Assembly: GCA_028023455.1 (NCBI GenBank)
Contig: JAQFVV010000014.1
Span: forward strand, 3,229,336-3,293,335
DNA length: 64,000 nucleotides
Reading direction: 5' to 3'
Source: Epiperipatus broadwayi
Taxonomy: Eukaryota; Onychophora; Udeonychophora; Euonychophora; Peripatidae
Shown here in pieces: positions 25,346-38,229 of this stretch; the first letter of the stretch is position 1, and every line of letters begins with the position of its first letter. The position numbers were made by a program, and so were the translations under genes. Under the pieces are notes generated by a model that did no database searches, had not been told where the DNA came from, and worked only from the letters and a program-made list of their open reading frames with translations.

Positions 25346-28300
25346 GTAGATTAGTCTGGATTAGTTAGATAGTAATTGCCTTGATTATAAATATAAAAGG
25401 TAGAATTGTAATGGGATATGATCTTCACCATGGATGAAAGAAATCTCCTATTAATCTAAATCCTTAATTTCTCTTTACATTTTGGGGTGGTAGTTGAGTC
25501 AGCAAAGGCAATTGAGACAATAATGAAAATTTTCTTCCTCCACTCTAGAAATAGGAGAAGATATCTGTTATCATCTTTTTATTCCACTCTATAAATTATT
25601 TTTCATCTTTCACTTATCTTCACTTTTCTTCTGTACTCATCATCACCAATATATTAAATTCAATATTAATACCATATATTTAAAAAATTCCAACTTTAAT
25701 GCATTTTGATGCTAAACATTCTTGTCAAAGGCAACAGTTATATTGTTTAAAAAAAAAACAAACAAGACAAACTGTAACAAACACAAATACATAATGTACA
25801 TTTAAGTGTGCAAGTTTCAAAATCTACTTATTTGGACACTATTAGATTTTCTGATCACTGAATTTAACCAAGCTTCTTTAATTTTTCCTATTCTGTCATT
25901 ATGTTCAACACAAACCACTTTTACTTTTTTTAAGGATTAAAAATATAATAATATTCCTCAATAGTATTTTTATTTGGTTATATTTTAATCCTGAAGCAAT
26001 ATGAATGGTTTGCACTGAGCATAATGGCATAAATCCAGTTATGAACAAAAATTCCAGTAGTATTCAAATGTATTTTGAAACATGCACATTTAGATGCATA
26101 ATTTGCATTTTCATTTGTTATTGTTTTAAATATATATTTTTTCTTTAAATATAGAGGGTTTGAACTCAGACTTTCAAGCATCCACCAACTATCCATACTA
26201 TCTCATACAACTGATACACATGATCACACATGTAGAAAAGATAAATAATCACCAATATACATATTTCATGCTAAACCAGCACTCATTAGTTGGTCCAGAT
26301 TATCATCTTCCACATATATATATAATAATCAGTGCTCAGTTTATATTAAGATAGCAAATCTTCACACTTTAATGGACATGCTTCAATCCACTCCAACCTT
26401 GAACTTTTCAGCCATCCATATCATTGAAAAATCTGATGATGGAAAGCCAAATCTCATCCTGATGCCAACATTATTGCCAATCCCATGTTGACCTGAAGTC
26501 ACTCTGACCCCTCATGTATAGGACCTTATCCATTTAAATACATAGAAGAGGGGTGGGCAGGATAAAATATACTATTGTATTGGCAAGAGTGTTCAATATC
26601 AAAATTGCATTAAGATTGTATTTAGCATTTTTCTGAATACATGATAATAACATTGCTAAGAATTTATTATAGTTTTTTGAAACCATGTTGAAAACGTTTT
26701 TATAAGAGAACAATTTTTTTTTTTAGCTTTTAAATAAATTTTAAATATAATATGTTCAATGTTCAAAAGCATTGTCTGTAATTCTTCTGTGATGAAAATA
26801 AATGAGGTATGATAACAAGCAATGTCTTATAAAAGCAAGATTGTAAACATTAAATTATAAAAAAATCTGAAAATAAAATATTGGCAATAAATTTCTCTTT
26901 CTTTTGCATTTTTCTTTAACATGAGACAAAAGCATTATTCATCCGCCCTCAGTATAGCCCTGAGCAGAGAATTTGTAAAACTTTTTTAAAACCAAATTTT
27001 TAAATTAAATAAGTAAACAAAATCTTTTGATACTCAAAACATTTCAATTTATAACAAATTAATATTTCTCAAATATTTATATTTAATACACGAGTTACAA
27101 AAACAAATAAAATACATTTATTAGATTCTCAACCAGTCAGATACTATGTTCTAAAAATATATGTATACTATCTAGGAGTTAAATATAGGGGATTTCTATC
27201 TATTAGTTGTAATTAAAGAAAAATATACAATATGTAATCATATACTATGATAATTTCACATTTCATTCATCACACATGCAGTGTAATAACCATCTCTATT
27301 TCATGTGAAAACCATGTGATAAGGATTTACAAACAACTTTATTTCTGTTCAGTTATACCTTTCTGCATCAGAGACATTTACTATTAGGTATATACATATT
27401 GTACATAAATGCTTATTAAATTTTGGTTCGATTTAAAAAAACAAAAACAAATCTTTTTGACTTTTTTATTTAAATTCTTTTTTTTTTATAACAAAATCAT
27501 GCATTATATATATAAATTATATCAATGGTAGATGATTTTAAGAACTTTCTTTTTTCCTCCAATGATATCATCATTTTATTATCTCAACTTATAATTCTAG
27601 ATGTTCTGATTGTTCATCTTCTGTTATTTTTTTCTGATTGACTTTTTCATTAATTTTATTGTTTACCAATATTGTATTTTTTTTAGAAAGTTATGACTTC
27701 CAAATTATTAATGATGACTCTGTTTTGAATTATCAATTCCTTAGTGGAAAGCTCTTTATCAGATCACAGTTTACCTTTAATTTTACTACATCACATCATA
27801 CTTTTCTTTATGAGCATTTCTTTGAAACTCATTCATGATATTAAGGAATTCAGTGACTTACTGAAATATTTTCTCTGTAATGCTTTTTCACTCTAATTAT
27901 ATGCCTTGTTGTGATGGCATGCAAAGAGAAGTCTATGGAATGTGTCAAAATACTGTCAAAGCCAATTTCAAGCATGTTACCATAATCTTAATTTTTGGAA
28001 TAAAATCAAGCAAAAATTACACAAGCTACTCCATGATATTATAGAGTATTAAAATTTATATTTTTTAAAATGCTGTTTAACTTATTTTCCAAATTGAGAT
28101 TTCCAATACCATTTTGGCAAAGAGACACTGATTATTCATTTTGAATGTTTTTTCTGGTGATATCTGTTTTATTCAAATTGTAGTCTTGTTCAAAAGCAAG
28201 GATTTTCCTTCTGTGTGATGTTGAAACATTTTTGGGAAAAATTATTTGCATTGCACTGATTTATTGATAATTTTTCATTGCATTTGCCTAATTAATTAAT

Positions 28301-29030
28301 TTTTTTATGTCATGAAAGTCATAATTGACTGAGTAAGAATTATTGTGCATTGTTTACTTTCTTTTGTAATATTATCATCTTTTTCTTCAATATTTATAAA
28401 TAAACTACACACTTCATAATTCATTTTTCACAATGCTTTTACTTAAAATATGACAGTTTGAATAACCTGGCAATCTTCTTCAGATATTTGAAATATCTAG
28501 ACTATTAGTTTATTAAAAATGTTATATTTTAAATAAAAATAGAGTGAAAAGTATATTATGATTTACTTATAAAGATTTTATAGAAGCAATGGTATGAGAA
28601 TGAAAAAAGTTTTGGTTATATTTTTTCTTAATTAATAGATCCAGCATTCCTTTTTATCATTCCTGTATGAAATGTATCTAAAGTTATCAGTAAAGATTTC
28701 ACTTTTGGGCCTTTTTGTAGTTCATTTGCATAAAAGCATTTTTAAAATTCTATTTGTATATTAAATTTTGAATTTATGTGTTTGTTTTTCCACCAAATAT
28801 TTTCTACACTTTTCTGGAAAACAGTCATAACAATTCTCTTTAATCAATACATTTAAACATTGTTTTGTTTTAATAATTACCACACTCTGTGTACTCTTGT
28901 TTGAAGCTATCATTTCAAATTAATGTTAACAAATAGTGTGTAAACTTGTAGAATTATTATGATCCAAATTGTTCAAATAGCACTTTCAATTACACTGCAC
29001 CATAATTATTACTAGAATGCTTTATTTTCA
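25346..29030. other. AT-rich stretch; one repeat copy, otherwise unrecognised
   Basis: Holds the second dispersed repeat copy (26,154-26,425). The rest is AT-rich and contains no frame or element that I recognise. The minus strand of 27,600-28,760 has scattered cysteine/histidine-containing reading pieces but no coherent motif order. Confidence 0.35.
26154..26425 (+). repeat. Dispersed repeat, copy 2
   Basis: Partner of 21,177-21,450 (see there for shared landmarks). Sequence after the match, about 26,425-26,530, is richer in G+C and may extend the element in this copy only. Confidence 0.65.
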
Positions 29031-29032
29031 TT

Positions 29033-29058
29033 TCTCTCTCTCTCTCTCTCTCTCTCTG
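29033..29058 (+). repeat. (TC)n microsatellite
   Basis: About 12-13 perfect TC dinucleotides lying 15 bp outside the left end of the Tigger-like element. Confidence 0.9.
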
Positions 29059-29072
29059 CATTTCTTCATATA

Positions 29073-29940
29073 CACCTGGGTCTCTTTTTACGCGGACTTA
29101 TTTAACATGATTTTGAAGTTACACGATCCATGTTTCACCGGAAGTTGAATTCCGATAATGCGCTATTACTTTAAATAACAAATTTCACACACGTTATATT
29201 GAAAGTAATAGCACATTATTGGAATTCGACTTTCATCTTAGTAATTTCAATATTTTCAGTGCTTTATAATAGTAAGAGTTTATGCAATAATAAAATTAAA
29301 ATCATGATTTCCACATTTTATGTATACACACATTAAATTTTATAAGATTATAATGTAAATTTGTTCAAACATTGTGCATGTTAATTTTGCATTTTAAATC
29401 ACATTCTGTTTTTGCTTTTTAAAAAAGAACGTAATCAATTATTATTTTTTTATTAATGACACTAATCATTAATGTGCTCTTAAATTCCAACGAGAGCTAA
29501 ATGGTTGTATGTCTGGATATCACGAGCTTCGTAAACAATTAATAAAATCATCATCTCAAATATTAATTACTAATTATGTTGTCACCAGAAAATCGTAATA
29601 ATTAAAACGTGTATAAAAAAATGTAAATTACTGTACTGTAAATTATGCATAAAAATATATTATTTTGAATAAAATTAAATATTATAGTTAAAAAAAGTTT
29701 GTCTTGTATCAATTTTTTTCAAATTTGAAATTTTTTATTAGTCATATTTTATTTCCTTATTTTTTTTTTTTGCGTGAATTTTAAAGTAATTTTACGTTGG
29801 TGCTTTGCTTTTACGTGAATTTTGAAAAATCACAGACCGCATTCCCCCCTTTTCAATGTAAGTTACGTCTATTTTTGCGCGATTTCATTTGCGCATGTTT
29901 TCTGAGGAACCTATCTATCGCGTAAAATGAGACCCAGGTG
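29073..29940. mobile_element. Tigger/pogo-like non-autonomous element, 868 bp
   Basis: The ends are inverted repeats: CACCTGGGTCTCTTTTTACG at the left and, on the other strand, CACCTGGGTCTCATTTTACG at the right, about 22 bp with one mismatch. Both are flanked by TA (29,071-29,072 and 29,941-29,942). The subterminal sequence (TTTACGTGAATTTTGAA, TTTGCGCGATTTCATTTGCG) is of the 'no-CG-loss, acgcg' type seen in Tigger elements. No transposase ORF is present. A separate internal inverted repeat, about 29,139-29,172 against 29,199-29,234, forms a nested hairpin. Confidence 0.8.
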
Positions 29941-30021
29941 TATTCATAGATATTGCTTATAATAACTTCTTTCATATACACTTTAATGCAAAAAGTTTTT
30001 TTAATAAAACTTCTTTATTTT

Positions 30022-30059
30022 TCTGACAGTTTCGACTGTCCAGCAGTCTTCATCAAAGC
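30022..30059 (-). repeat. TGATGA-hairpin-GAAA motif
   Basis: On the minus strand TTGATGAA is followed by a perfect 5-bp hairpin (GACTG, loop CTGGA, CAGTC; 30,048-30,034) and then GAAAC. This echoes the hammerhead core but has T where the first core C should be, so it is unlikely to be catalytic. The same layout occurs at 5,969-5,992 and 51,459-51,482. It lies in what would be the 3' untranslated region of candidate gene A, just upstream of an AATAAA on that strand (30,019-30,014). Confidence 0.45.
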
Positions 30060-30381
30060 TTTCTCAAACTTCCTCTGTTTTTTAAAAAATTTAAATTAAA
30101 ATTAAAATTAATTTTTTTTTAAATTTTTTTGCATTAACTAAATATTAATCTAGTTTATGTATTGAATCTGTATATAATTATTTATAACCAAATTAAGCAG
30201 AAACCATATTTTGGGCCTTACAACATTTACAATCATGCTTTTAATATCATCCCTGGTCGTTATTTAACCAATAGGTATAATCATGATTTAAATTGGTTAG
30301 GCAAAACTTAATAAACATAGTAACAAATATTAAAATAAATAAATATAGATAATAATGAACATGTAGCGATCTTTTGTTATT

Positions 30382-30411
30382 TCATAGAATAGGATTTCGA
30401 AGCAGTGATTC
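30382..30411 (-). CDS. Candidate gene A, possible terminal exon
   Basis: The minus strand has a pyrimidine-rich acceptor (TTGCTTTTTAACTGGTAG) ending at 30,412, after which the phase-0 reading ESLLRNPIL runs to TGA at 30,382. The preceding candidate exon ends in phase 0, so the two are compatible. At nine codons this is weak evidence on its own; the alternative is that the exon at 30,801-31,017 simply reads on to its own stop at 30,771. A possible polyadenylation signal lies 360 bp further on at 30,019-30,014. Confidence 0.35.
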   Translation of the reverse strand, partial: ESLLRNPIL

Positions 30412-30800
30412 CTACCAGTTAAAAAGCAATGATAATTTAAGCTAAGAAGCTTCTAATTGTCTCTCCCAAAGGTTTTTAAAATTAATCACTCACTGCCTTG
30501 AAACATTGGCACATCATTACATATAGAATCAATAAATGAAATAAAATGATGAAAATAGAAAGGCATGGCTGCAGATTATATGAGATTTTAAACAATAACA
30601 GATTATAGTTATTGCAGTCAAAGGAATAGTTATTAATATACAGGCAAGATTATGATTACATTTAGACAACTTTACTTTAAAAGAGTTTTAATTTAAATGA
30701 GAATTTATAGTTTAAATGAACGTTCACAATAGGTAGCTTAATAAATGTTTAATAGATTTTTAAAATAAATTTATAGAGCTCTGTAGTGAAGAAGTATTAC

Positions 30801-31017
30801 CAATTTCTTTCTTGTAGCTGAGTCATTCAGAATTTGGGAGTAGGGACTGGCACGTTTCTCTTTATAGGTTGCTTGTTCGTGACATCCTTCCTTGGCAGCA
30901 CATGGTAGCTGGAATTCTCCATCCTGGTCATGACGATTGTTATACTGAGACAGTATGTAGGATGGGTTTGCAGGTGACCATTCTTCCATAGAAAGAAATG
31001 GCAAATATGTGACCTTT
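30801..31017 (-). CDS. Candidate gene A, middle exon
   Basis: A 217-nt exon on the minus strand, richer in G+C than its flanks. Acceptor AG at 31,019-31,018; donor GTAATA at 30,800. It opens with one base that completes the split codon of the upstream exon (32,614-32,702), then reads KVTYLPFLSMEEWSPANPSY, followed by a polar, charged stretch (NNRHDQDGEFQLP, ASPYSQILNDSATRKK). The product has no signal peptide or membrane segment and two cysteines close together (CAAKEGC). I do not recognise the family. The acceptor has a poor pyrimidine tract, but an upstream in-frame TGA leaves few alternatives. The good frame, phase match and composition support a real gene. Confidence 0.55.
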
Positions 31018-32613
31018 CTAACCTCTCATTCTAAAATTACAACTGATGTAGCTCTGTGCAGCAACACACTTGCATTATAGAATATATATATTACAGTGCT
31101 GAAACATAGGGTTTATATACTAATTTCTGCACCTATATTATGTTTGCCCACAAGCTAGGTTTGCAGCATGAAAATCCATTAGCTTGTTTACAAGTTTTAT
31201 TTAAAGTTACAACATTTAGTTTTCTATTGTTAAATCTTCTAATCACACAATTTCATCTTAGTTTAATCAACTTGATCCCCAATGGAATAGAAAATAGTAC
31301 TGCTTGATCAAGTTTTCTTTCAGTAAGTTGTACATTAAAATTTTTATTGTAAATTTTATATTTACCTGCCATGCAATTTTAAACAGGTACATGTGGTGTG
31401 ATTTTGGTTAACAAGATGATTTTTAAATTTAGAAATTAAGAAATTATTACATAAACATTCCGTTATATATGTATGCTGATCACAGGTGAAATTGTACATA
31501 TATATGTGATCCTTAAGAAAAATAAAACAAACTTACTCGCCTAAATTTATAATATTTAAAGATTTAAATATAAATGTGCTGTAGCATCACTAAACCTATT
31601 ACACGTTACAGCTTGTACTCGCATGTATATAGGTGTGCTGATATATGCATAATGATGTTTAAACAGATATATATATATATGCACTTGATGTAATTTAAAA
31701 TTAGTACAAGTATTATTAGGGATAGAGTAGGTGAAATGGGTTATCTAAGGAATATACCATTTCAATACCTATACTTCAGTTCAGCTACCTAAATATAACC
31801 CATTTTTCATATTTCAGTTTTATTCTTTTCACTTAATAGTGAAACAGTAGGTTTTAATCCACCTGCCTGTGTCACAAATTTTACCCCTACACCTATCTAT
31901 GCCAGGTTTAAACCCTCTCAGAGTACCCATTTAAACAACCCCAAATTACTATATATGCAGAATCATATATATATATATGCGAATGGTAAGTCTGTAATTT
32001 AATAGTATATGTATATATTACAGATATGTATTTATTTTGAAATATTTCTAGTTTAAGAAATAGTTTAAATTATTTAGCCAATTTTGTTGTTATATTATTG
32101 AAATTACATATGTATATAAGCCATTTCCGTTGTTATTCTACATATATAGCAATAAAATTAGTTTCGTACTAATTATCAAAGCAACTTTTGATTCTTGTAA
32201 ACAACTTTTAAATTAGGTCACACAATAGTCCTAAAATAGTGTGTACTTGATTTTATAAATCTAAAATGTTAATAACAATTCGCAGAATTTTATAGCATTG
32301 TCACAATAAACTGCAGGAGGAAAAAAGCAAAAAAAAAAACAAAATCTAAATTAGTTGTCATAATTAAAAATGTTTTTTATAAAATAAAATAATGGCTTTT
32401 TCTACTAGTTTTAGCAATTAAATATATTTTTCTAAAATAAATAAATGTGGACAAACTTGTAAAAATAAACAGGTGGTCAGAGTTAGAAAAATATAAATAC
32501 TTAAAGTTTTGTTGTCAAGGATCAATTATATATATATATAATAAGTGAATTGTAAACAGAACCCACATTCATTTTACCAATAAAATGATGGAGTAAAGTA
32601 GGTGACCCCTCAC
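31018..32613 (-). other. Putative intron of gene A
   Basis: AT-rich, with several (TA)n microsatellites (about 31,660-31,680 and 31,965-31,978) and nothing coding that I recognise. It starts with GTGAGG and ends with GGTTAG on the minus strand. Confidence 0.4.
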
Positions 32614-32702
32614 CTATCTCCTTGCTGGGCATAGAAAGAACTTTGATCTGCTAAAACATAATGCCATACACCAGCCAAAATGCCGTACATCAGCCAAGCA
32701 GC
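32614..32702 (-). CDS. Candidate gene A, upstream exon
   Basis: An 89-nt exon on the minus strand with near-consensus splice sites: acceptor GGTTTTTCCACAG ending at 32,703 and donor TAG|GTGAGG at 32,613. Phase-0 reading is AAWLMYGILAGVWHYVLADQ, then SSFYAQQGD and two bases of a split codon. The tryptophan- and tyrosine-rich composition is typical of coding sequence, and the end phase fits the exon at 30,801-31,017 exactly. Further upstream, 34,567-34,602 is a weaker candidate (phase 0 both ends, donor TGG|GTAAAA). No start codon exon was identified, so the protein's N-terminus is unknown. Confidence 0.6.
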
Positions 32703-34845
32703 CTGTGGAAAAACCTCCATTAACTTTAAATCATCATGAAAAGTGTCAACTTATTATCATCTCAAGTGCCTAGAACTGCAATGAAGACAACAGACTGGTA
32801 AATGGATAAATTTTCACTCAGAGCTCTGTTCATAAATGATGACTTTCAATTCTTTATTTAAAAGCTAGCTATTTATTAAACCTACCTTTCCAAACACCTT
32901 TTCTAAAGTCTACAAAGAAAACTGTTAAATGTTAATGTTTAAATCTTGCCTGATTGTAAAACTTGCATGCAATATTGAATTCTCTTTTAAAAATGTAAAA
33001 CTCTAATAATCTATTTTAAATTAAATGTATAATTTTCTGCAGTCTTTTATGCCTATTTCTAATCTTTTCAATTTATTCTATAATTTTATCATTTTAATAT
33101 AATATGTATTTAATATGCCAAATAACTTGAAACCGTATTGCTCTACGAAGATAAATTTAAATCTTCGCTATAATAAATATAATAAATAATTGAATTATTA
33201 TTTTCTCACTCACTGTTTTGAGATCATGTTATTATTATTTTACTGATTAATTTTGGGTATTGACATTCTAATAATCAGTCGTTCTCTAGTTAAAATTGTA
33301 GTTTGCTTAACTCTAGTTATAAATTATAACTATTTATATATGTAACTCGTACATCATAGGAACTAGCCACAGAGATATTCTCAAAGCATATTTTAATGTT
33401 TTATTCATAATTATCCGACAAATATGCTTTGTCCTTCTTAGATTTATACATGTTGAGACACAGGTGATAATCTTAAACTAGGTTACTAATTAATTTAGTC
33501 CCTAAATAGTATATTTGAAATACTAAATTTGAGAACTGGGTTGTATAGATCTGCAAATAGACGCTATCTATTTTTAAGGCATGCTAATATAATTTTACAT
33601 ATTTGCTTTATATATGTATAAGTTGTGTATGTGTCCTTACTAAGTATGCAATGTACAATTATCTGCTTGCTGCATGATTCTTGATGAGTTGCTGGCAGAG
33701 GTCACACTTATCTACTTAGTTAGGGTAAAGCACACTCTTTTAGAACTAGGGCACAATGACCTAGATTATTCATAATTAATGCTTATCTGACTCTCTCAAC
33801 TACTAATGTTCCTATTCATAGCAAGTTGAGCAGTTGTAGGACAACCAAGCCTTTGAGGCTGAAACCCGTGAATAATGACCCATTTACACCTTCTAGTTTA
33901 TTAATATTTTGATATGTGCCATAGAGTATATAGGTAAACCTATAATAAACCAGTTTTTTCTCCCTTTATATTAAACACTTATCTAGCATCAGTGTATACC
34001 CTAATCTAGGTTAACACGCTAACCTGCATATCTCTGAGCCTAATTATGTGCTCGACTTAACTTGGTATAGACAGCTACCACAGGAGTGCTATTAAGTTAG
34101 TTATATAACTTTGGCTATTAAGTTCCATAGGATTTAGAAGACTACACCAGAGCTAGAAATTTGGCATATTAATATAGGCATAAACTTAAATACCACACTG
34201 CATTTTATTGAACACTTATAATGAGATGACATGTAATATTAATCTCATAAGTTATGCAATGCCTGTGTTCATAATATTTCACATTCTCATTACATAATTT
34301 TGTATATATTTGGTTTTACTATCTTTTATTATATTTATTAAATTAATAATATTTAAAATATAACTCGTTTCCATATCTTTATTGTCCATGAGTTCATTTT
34401 ATTCAACTCTAGATTTATTTGCACATACATTAGTATATCTATATGTAGATCATTCTATTAGATTTCATAATCAATCATTGATATATTAATTAATCACTGA
34501 ATCATATGTTTGTATATCTGACCAAATCAGTGTTAAGTTAGTTAATTCATGAGTCTCTTGTTTTACCCAGGGTGATTGCTGGACCAAGATTAAATTGAAT
34601 GTCTGTTTAAGTTAAGAAGTGATCATTCATAGGGTATTAGATCATTGAGCAGAGGTTAAAGGATTAAATGTTGGCCGGATTCTGGATCCCAGCATCCAGA
34701 TTTGATCAGCTTTAGTGTATTTTGTCTGTGTTCTAGATTTTGTTACATGGAAGGACAATTCTTACCATTACAATAGTAATATATATATACTAAATTTACC
34801 TTTTATATTTCTTCATTTCCCAACTTTTTTAATAATATAGTAAAG
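32703..34845. other. Stretch upstream of gene A exon, no confident gene
   Basis: Mostly AT-rich. Patches at 33,660-33,900 and 34,560-34,740 are richer in G+C; the second includes the weak exon candidate at 34,567-34,602 on the minus strand. Neither matches a known element. Confidence 0.3.
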
Positions 34846-34849
34846 ATTC

Positions 34850-36060
34850 TTAATCATTATTAACAACCCCATTTCTAACTTTATATTTCTAAGATTTCCC
34901 CACAATGTTTTGCTATTCATCTATCATAATACTTTTGTTTTTCCAAATTTAAGAATGCAATAAAATATTAGTTTAATTTTATATAAGACATTTTACTCAG
35001 CTGAGATACCTTCTCTCTGAAAAATCCATTCTCAATCTCCCTCAAGATCTAATCCTATTGATTATTATATATGTAAATATTTTATAATCTATAAAAGTTA
35101 TTGCCACTTATTTATAGTTAGTTAACAATCTAAAATCTTTTTTTAAATATAATAATTCAATTTTCATATCTATTCATCTGGAATTTCATCAGTATAACTT
35201 TAATAAAACTTTCTTTTAAACCAACTCTTATTTATCTTCTAATATTTTTTACCATTTTAACTACTATACCAACTAATCAATTCTTGCTTTTTTAAATAAA
35301 AAAAACATCTATTGCTCTATTCAATTTTGCTTCCAACACTCATATATTTTATTATGGATTAATCTGTCTAATGAATCAAATTTGCTTAATAATTCTACTA
35401 AAAAAAATTATTATAAATTTATTAAATGTTTACTCAAATTCTTCCTTGTATCCACATAGCTTTCCTTCTTCGTTTAACAATATAACATCTTTTTTTATTA
35501 TTTTTCTCTTCTTTACATTCAAAATTTTTTGCAATTTCCTCTTACTGATAATTATTTCTATTAGCTTTTTATTAAGTTTACCTAATTTTCATCAAGCCAT
35601 ACCATTTAACCTTTTCTTTATCTTCTACCATTTGTTTTTTACAGCCTCTTCATAAACCTTAGACACCTTTCTCTTTTTGTTTTATATGTTCTAAAGCAAT
35701 TTTCTTTTATTTATCCAATTACATACAAATAAATACTCATTTGCACTGTCTTTATCATATCTAGTCTTCATAAAGTTTTAATTTGCCATCTTTCATAATT
35801 CTTTCCAAGATAAAGACCTAACTATTAATTCAACTTGTCACTTATTTCCTACCTATTTCTAACAATATTTCTATAAGTTTTGTTACTTAACCTTTCAGTT
35901 ATCTTAATTTTATCAACATAAAATTTTGATCACTACATTCTTTTTCACCAATTCTTTTATTTTTATTTTTTTTATCTTACCATCAAATTTTGCCTCACCT
36001 ACTAGTACTTCAAACATTTTAACCAAATTTCCAATTTTCAATCCACCTTAATTTTGAATC
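34850..36060 (-). pseudogene. Decayed RTE-like retrotransposon fragment
   Basis: The plus strand is strikingly pyrimidine-rich, i.e. the minus strand is purine-rich like the coding strand of the RTE element at 42-45 kb. Minus-strand pieces in the expected order are a lysine/arginine-rich linker with ILLNEEGKLCGYKEEFE (about 35,490-35,430), ENGFFREKVSQ (about 35,035-35,000; 'GFRKGRS' fingers block) and LNLEKQKYYDR (about 34,950-34,915; degraded 'DLEKAYDRV', first catalytic Asp region). Stops are frequent. It may be an old member of the same or a related family. Confidence 0.45.
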
Positions 36061-37390
36061 ACCATGATGGAAATCTCTGTGCCTGTGTGGATGCAAATTA
36101 CAATTATATCTAATATAAAGAATGCCTAAATCAAGTGAATAAACTTGTAAGCTTCTACAGAATAGTTGAAATGTATTAGATACAGAGATGCTTGTATACT
36201 AAACTAAAAAAAGAAATGAAAAATGTTTGAGTTATAATCAATTCTGAGTGCAATCATTTAAGTTTACATACATGAAAAATTCCATATCAGTGCCTTCACA
36301 GAATCATACATGGATAAACTGGAAAAATTCATATCATTACTAGAAAGTGAAACAGATTACTCCAGAGAACTAATTGAAATATGATTTACAAAACATATAG
36401 TAGAAAAAAAGAAAATAAAAAATATTTATGTAACAAGTATTTAATGTATAGATGTGTATGAAAATTATATTTATATATATCATGATTATAAGATATTTTA
36501 ATAATGTTTTGTATGTATAAATAAAATTATATTATTGATAATAAGGTTAGTAGATGAAGTCCGAACTAAATCAAAGAAGATAAGCATGTATTGCCCAATA
36601 AATTTCTTAATGCAACACATATCAGGGACCTACAATTAATCCCTCAACAGCAAAATATTTTACATATAAATCTACTATTGTCAGATATCATCTGTGATGC
36701 ATTATTATTTTTACAAATTAACTAACTCTAAAAAATACACTTTGAAAATGCATTTAATTTATGGTTTGAAAATCTTTAAGATTAAGTCAATTTGATGATT
36801 TCAAAAGAAGAAAAGCAAAAGAGACTTAGATAAATAAAAATTTCCAAAAATAGAATGACATCCATAAGTAAAGGATGAATTCAAATTATTATTATTACTA
36901 TTACAACTATAAATCATAACTTAAAACTTGATTTAGTGAGTTCAAAAATACAACATGCACATTCAAATGTAGTATCTGCTACAAGTGTGAGAAATATGTA
37001 TAGACTAGGCTGAATGAAAATAGATTAATTCAAAAAAATTAATATGTAATAAATAGGAGGAAAATACAAATTAATTGTGCTACTTGTAATATATTAAGTT
37101 GCAGAGTAGTGCATTGTCATTGAAAGAGCATATTCTGGAACTGTCACAATTTGCACTTGCTTATATATGATGTGAGTCACAAACATGGAAGCCAAAAAAT
37201 TACAACTGATATCATTAATAATTTAAAGTAAATAAAAAAAAGATGTGGAAGGGGTTGGTGCCTACCCATAAATTTATAATACCTTGGGCAACATCTTATA
37301 TCTATTAAAAATACTTGATGTATATAAAGTTATGGAGTTATGCATGATGTGGATAACAAATGTGCTACCTTACAATGATGAAAAGAGATG
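36061..37390. other. AT-rich stretch without recognised genes
   Basis: No coding homology, element ends or structured repeats recognised. Confidence 0.35.
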
Positions 37391-37398
37391 GTCTAAAG

Positions 37399-37972
37399 TA
37401 GCGTTTCTCAACCTTTTTGACGTGCGACCCAATAGACTTCATTGAAATAGTTCTGCAACCCAAATGTTTATTACATAAATTATAACATAATAGATATTAC
37501 ATCAGCACGGTACTGTATATATGTATATATTCGGATCAATTTGATAATATTTATAATGAACAAATAATTTGTAAGTTAAAAGTTGAGTTAAAGTTAAAGT
37601 ACATATTTTTAATTTAAAAGCTTAACACATTTTATTAATTACCAAAAAAGTGTTTTCTTTTGAAATAAGGTTGCACTAATTTTCCACCACTGGCGCTGGT
37701 GGATTGCATTTTTGGTTGCAATTTTTTGAAGTTACATTTTGAAAATAATAGCGAAATGTAACATTATGATTATTTAAGTTCAAATTTACAATTGAATCTG
37801 AAAAAAAATACACAAAGCATAGGTAGTTTTACTTACTAATTTTTTTTTATTAATATTAATATTTTCTTAAAATGTAAAAAGATTTTTGCTATCAGGTATT
37901 TATGTTTTTATTTCATGGTGCATATTCCCACCCATTAAAAATTTAATGTGACCAAAAGACAGAGAAACGCTG
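37399..37972. mobile_element. hAT-like non-autonomous element, 574 bp
   Basis: The left end TAGCGTTTCTCAACCTTTTT and, on the other strand, the right end CAGCGTTTCTCTGTCTTTTG are of the CAGxGTTTCTCAACC type common in hAT elements. They are flanked by 8-bp sequences GTCTAAAG (37,391-37,398) and TTTTAAAG (37,973-37,980), matching at six of eight positions, as expected of an ageing hAT target duplication. There is no transposase. GTGCGACCC near the left end is also typical of such elements. Confidence 0.7.
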
Positions 37973-38229
37973 TTTTAAAGCGCACATCAATATATAATTA
38001 GCCTCACTTCTGAAATAACTTTGTTCATGATCAAATATATTCCCATGGGAAAATTCCTGATCTTGCCAGACAGTAAGCTTTCAGACCATTAGTTAAGGCT
38101 TTATTAAATAAAGACTTTCAACTTAGATATGAATGAAATTTCTTTAATTAAAAAAATCTTAGAATATTGCATAATAAGTGTAGTAAGTGCCTCCTCTAAG
38201 CATGTTCTCATCAGCATAGACATCTCTCG

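Noticed and set aside
33830-33900. Possible small exon with GT/AG-like ends
   Set aside because: Splice sites weak on both strands and no phase-compatible partner exon.
35371-35655. 94-codon plus-strand open stretch rich in F, L, I, S
   Set aside because: It is the complement of a purine-rich, RTE-like minus strand; the hydrophobic reading is a composition artefact.
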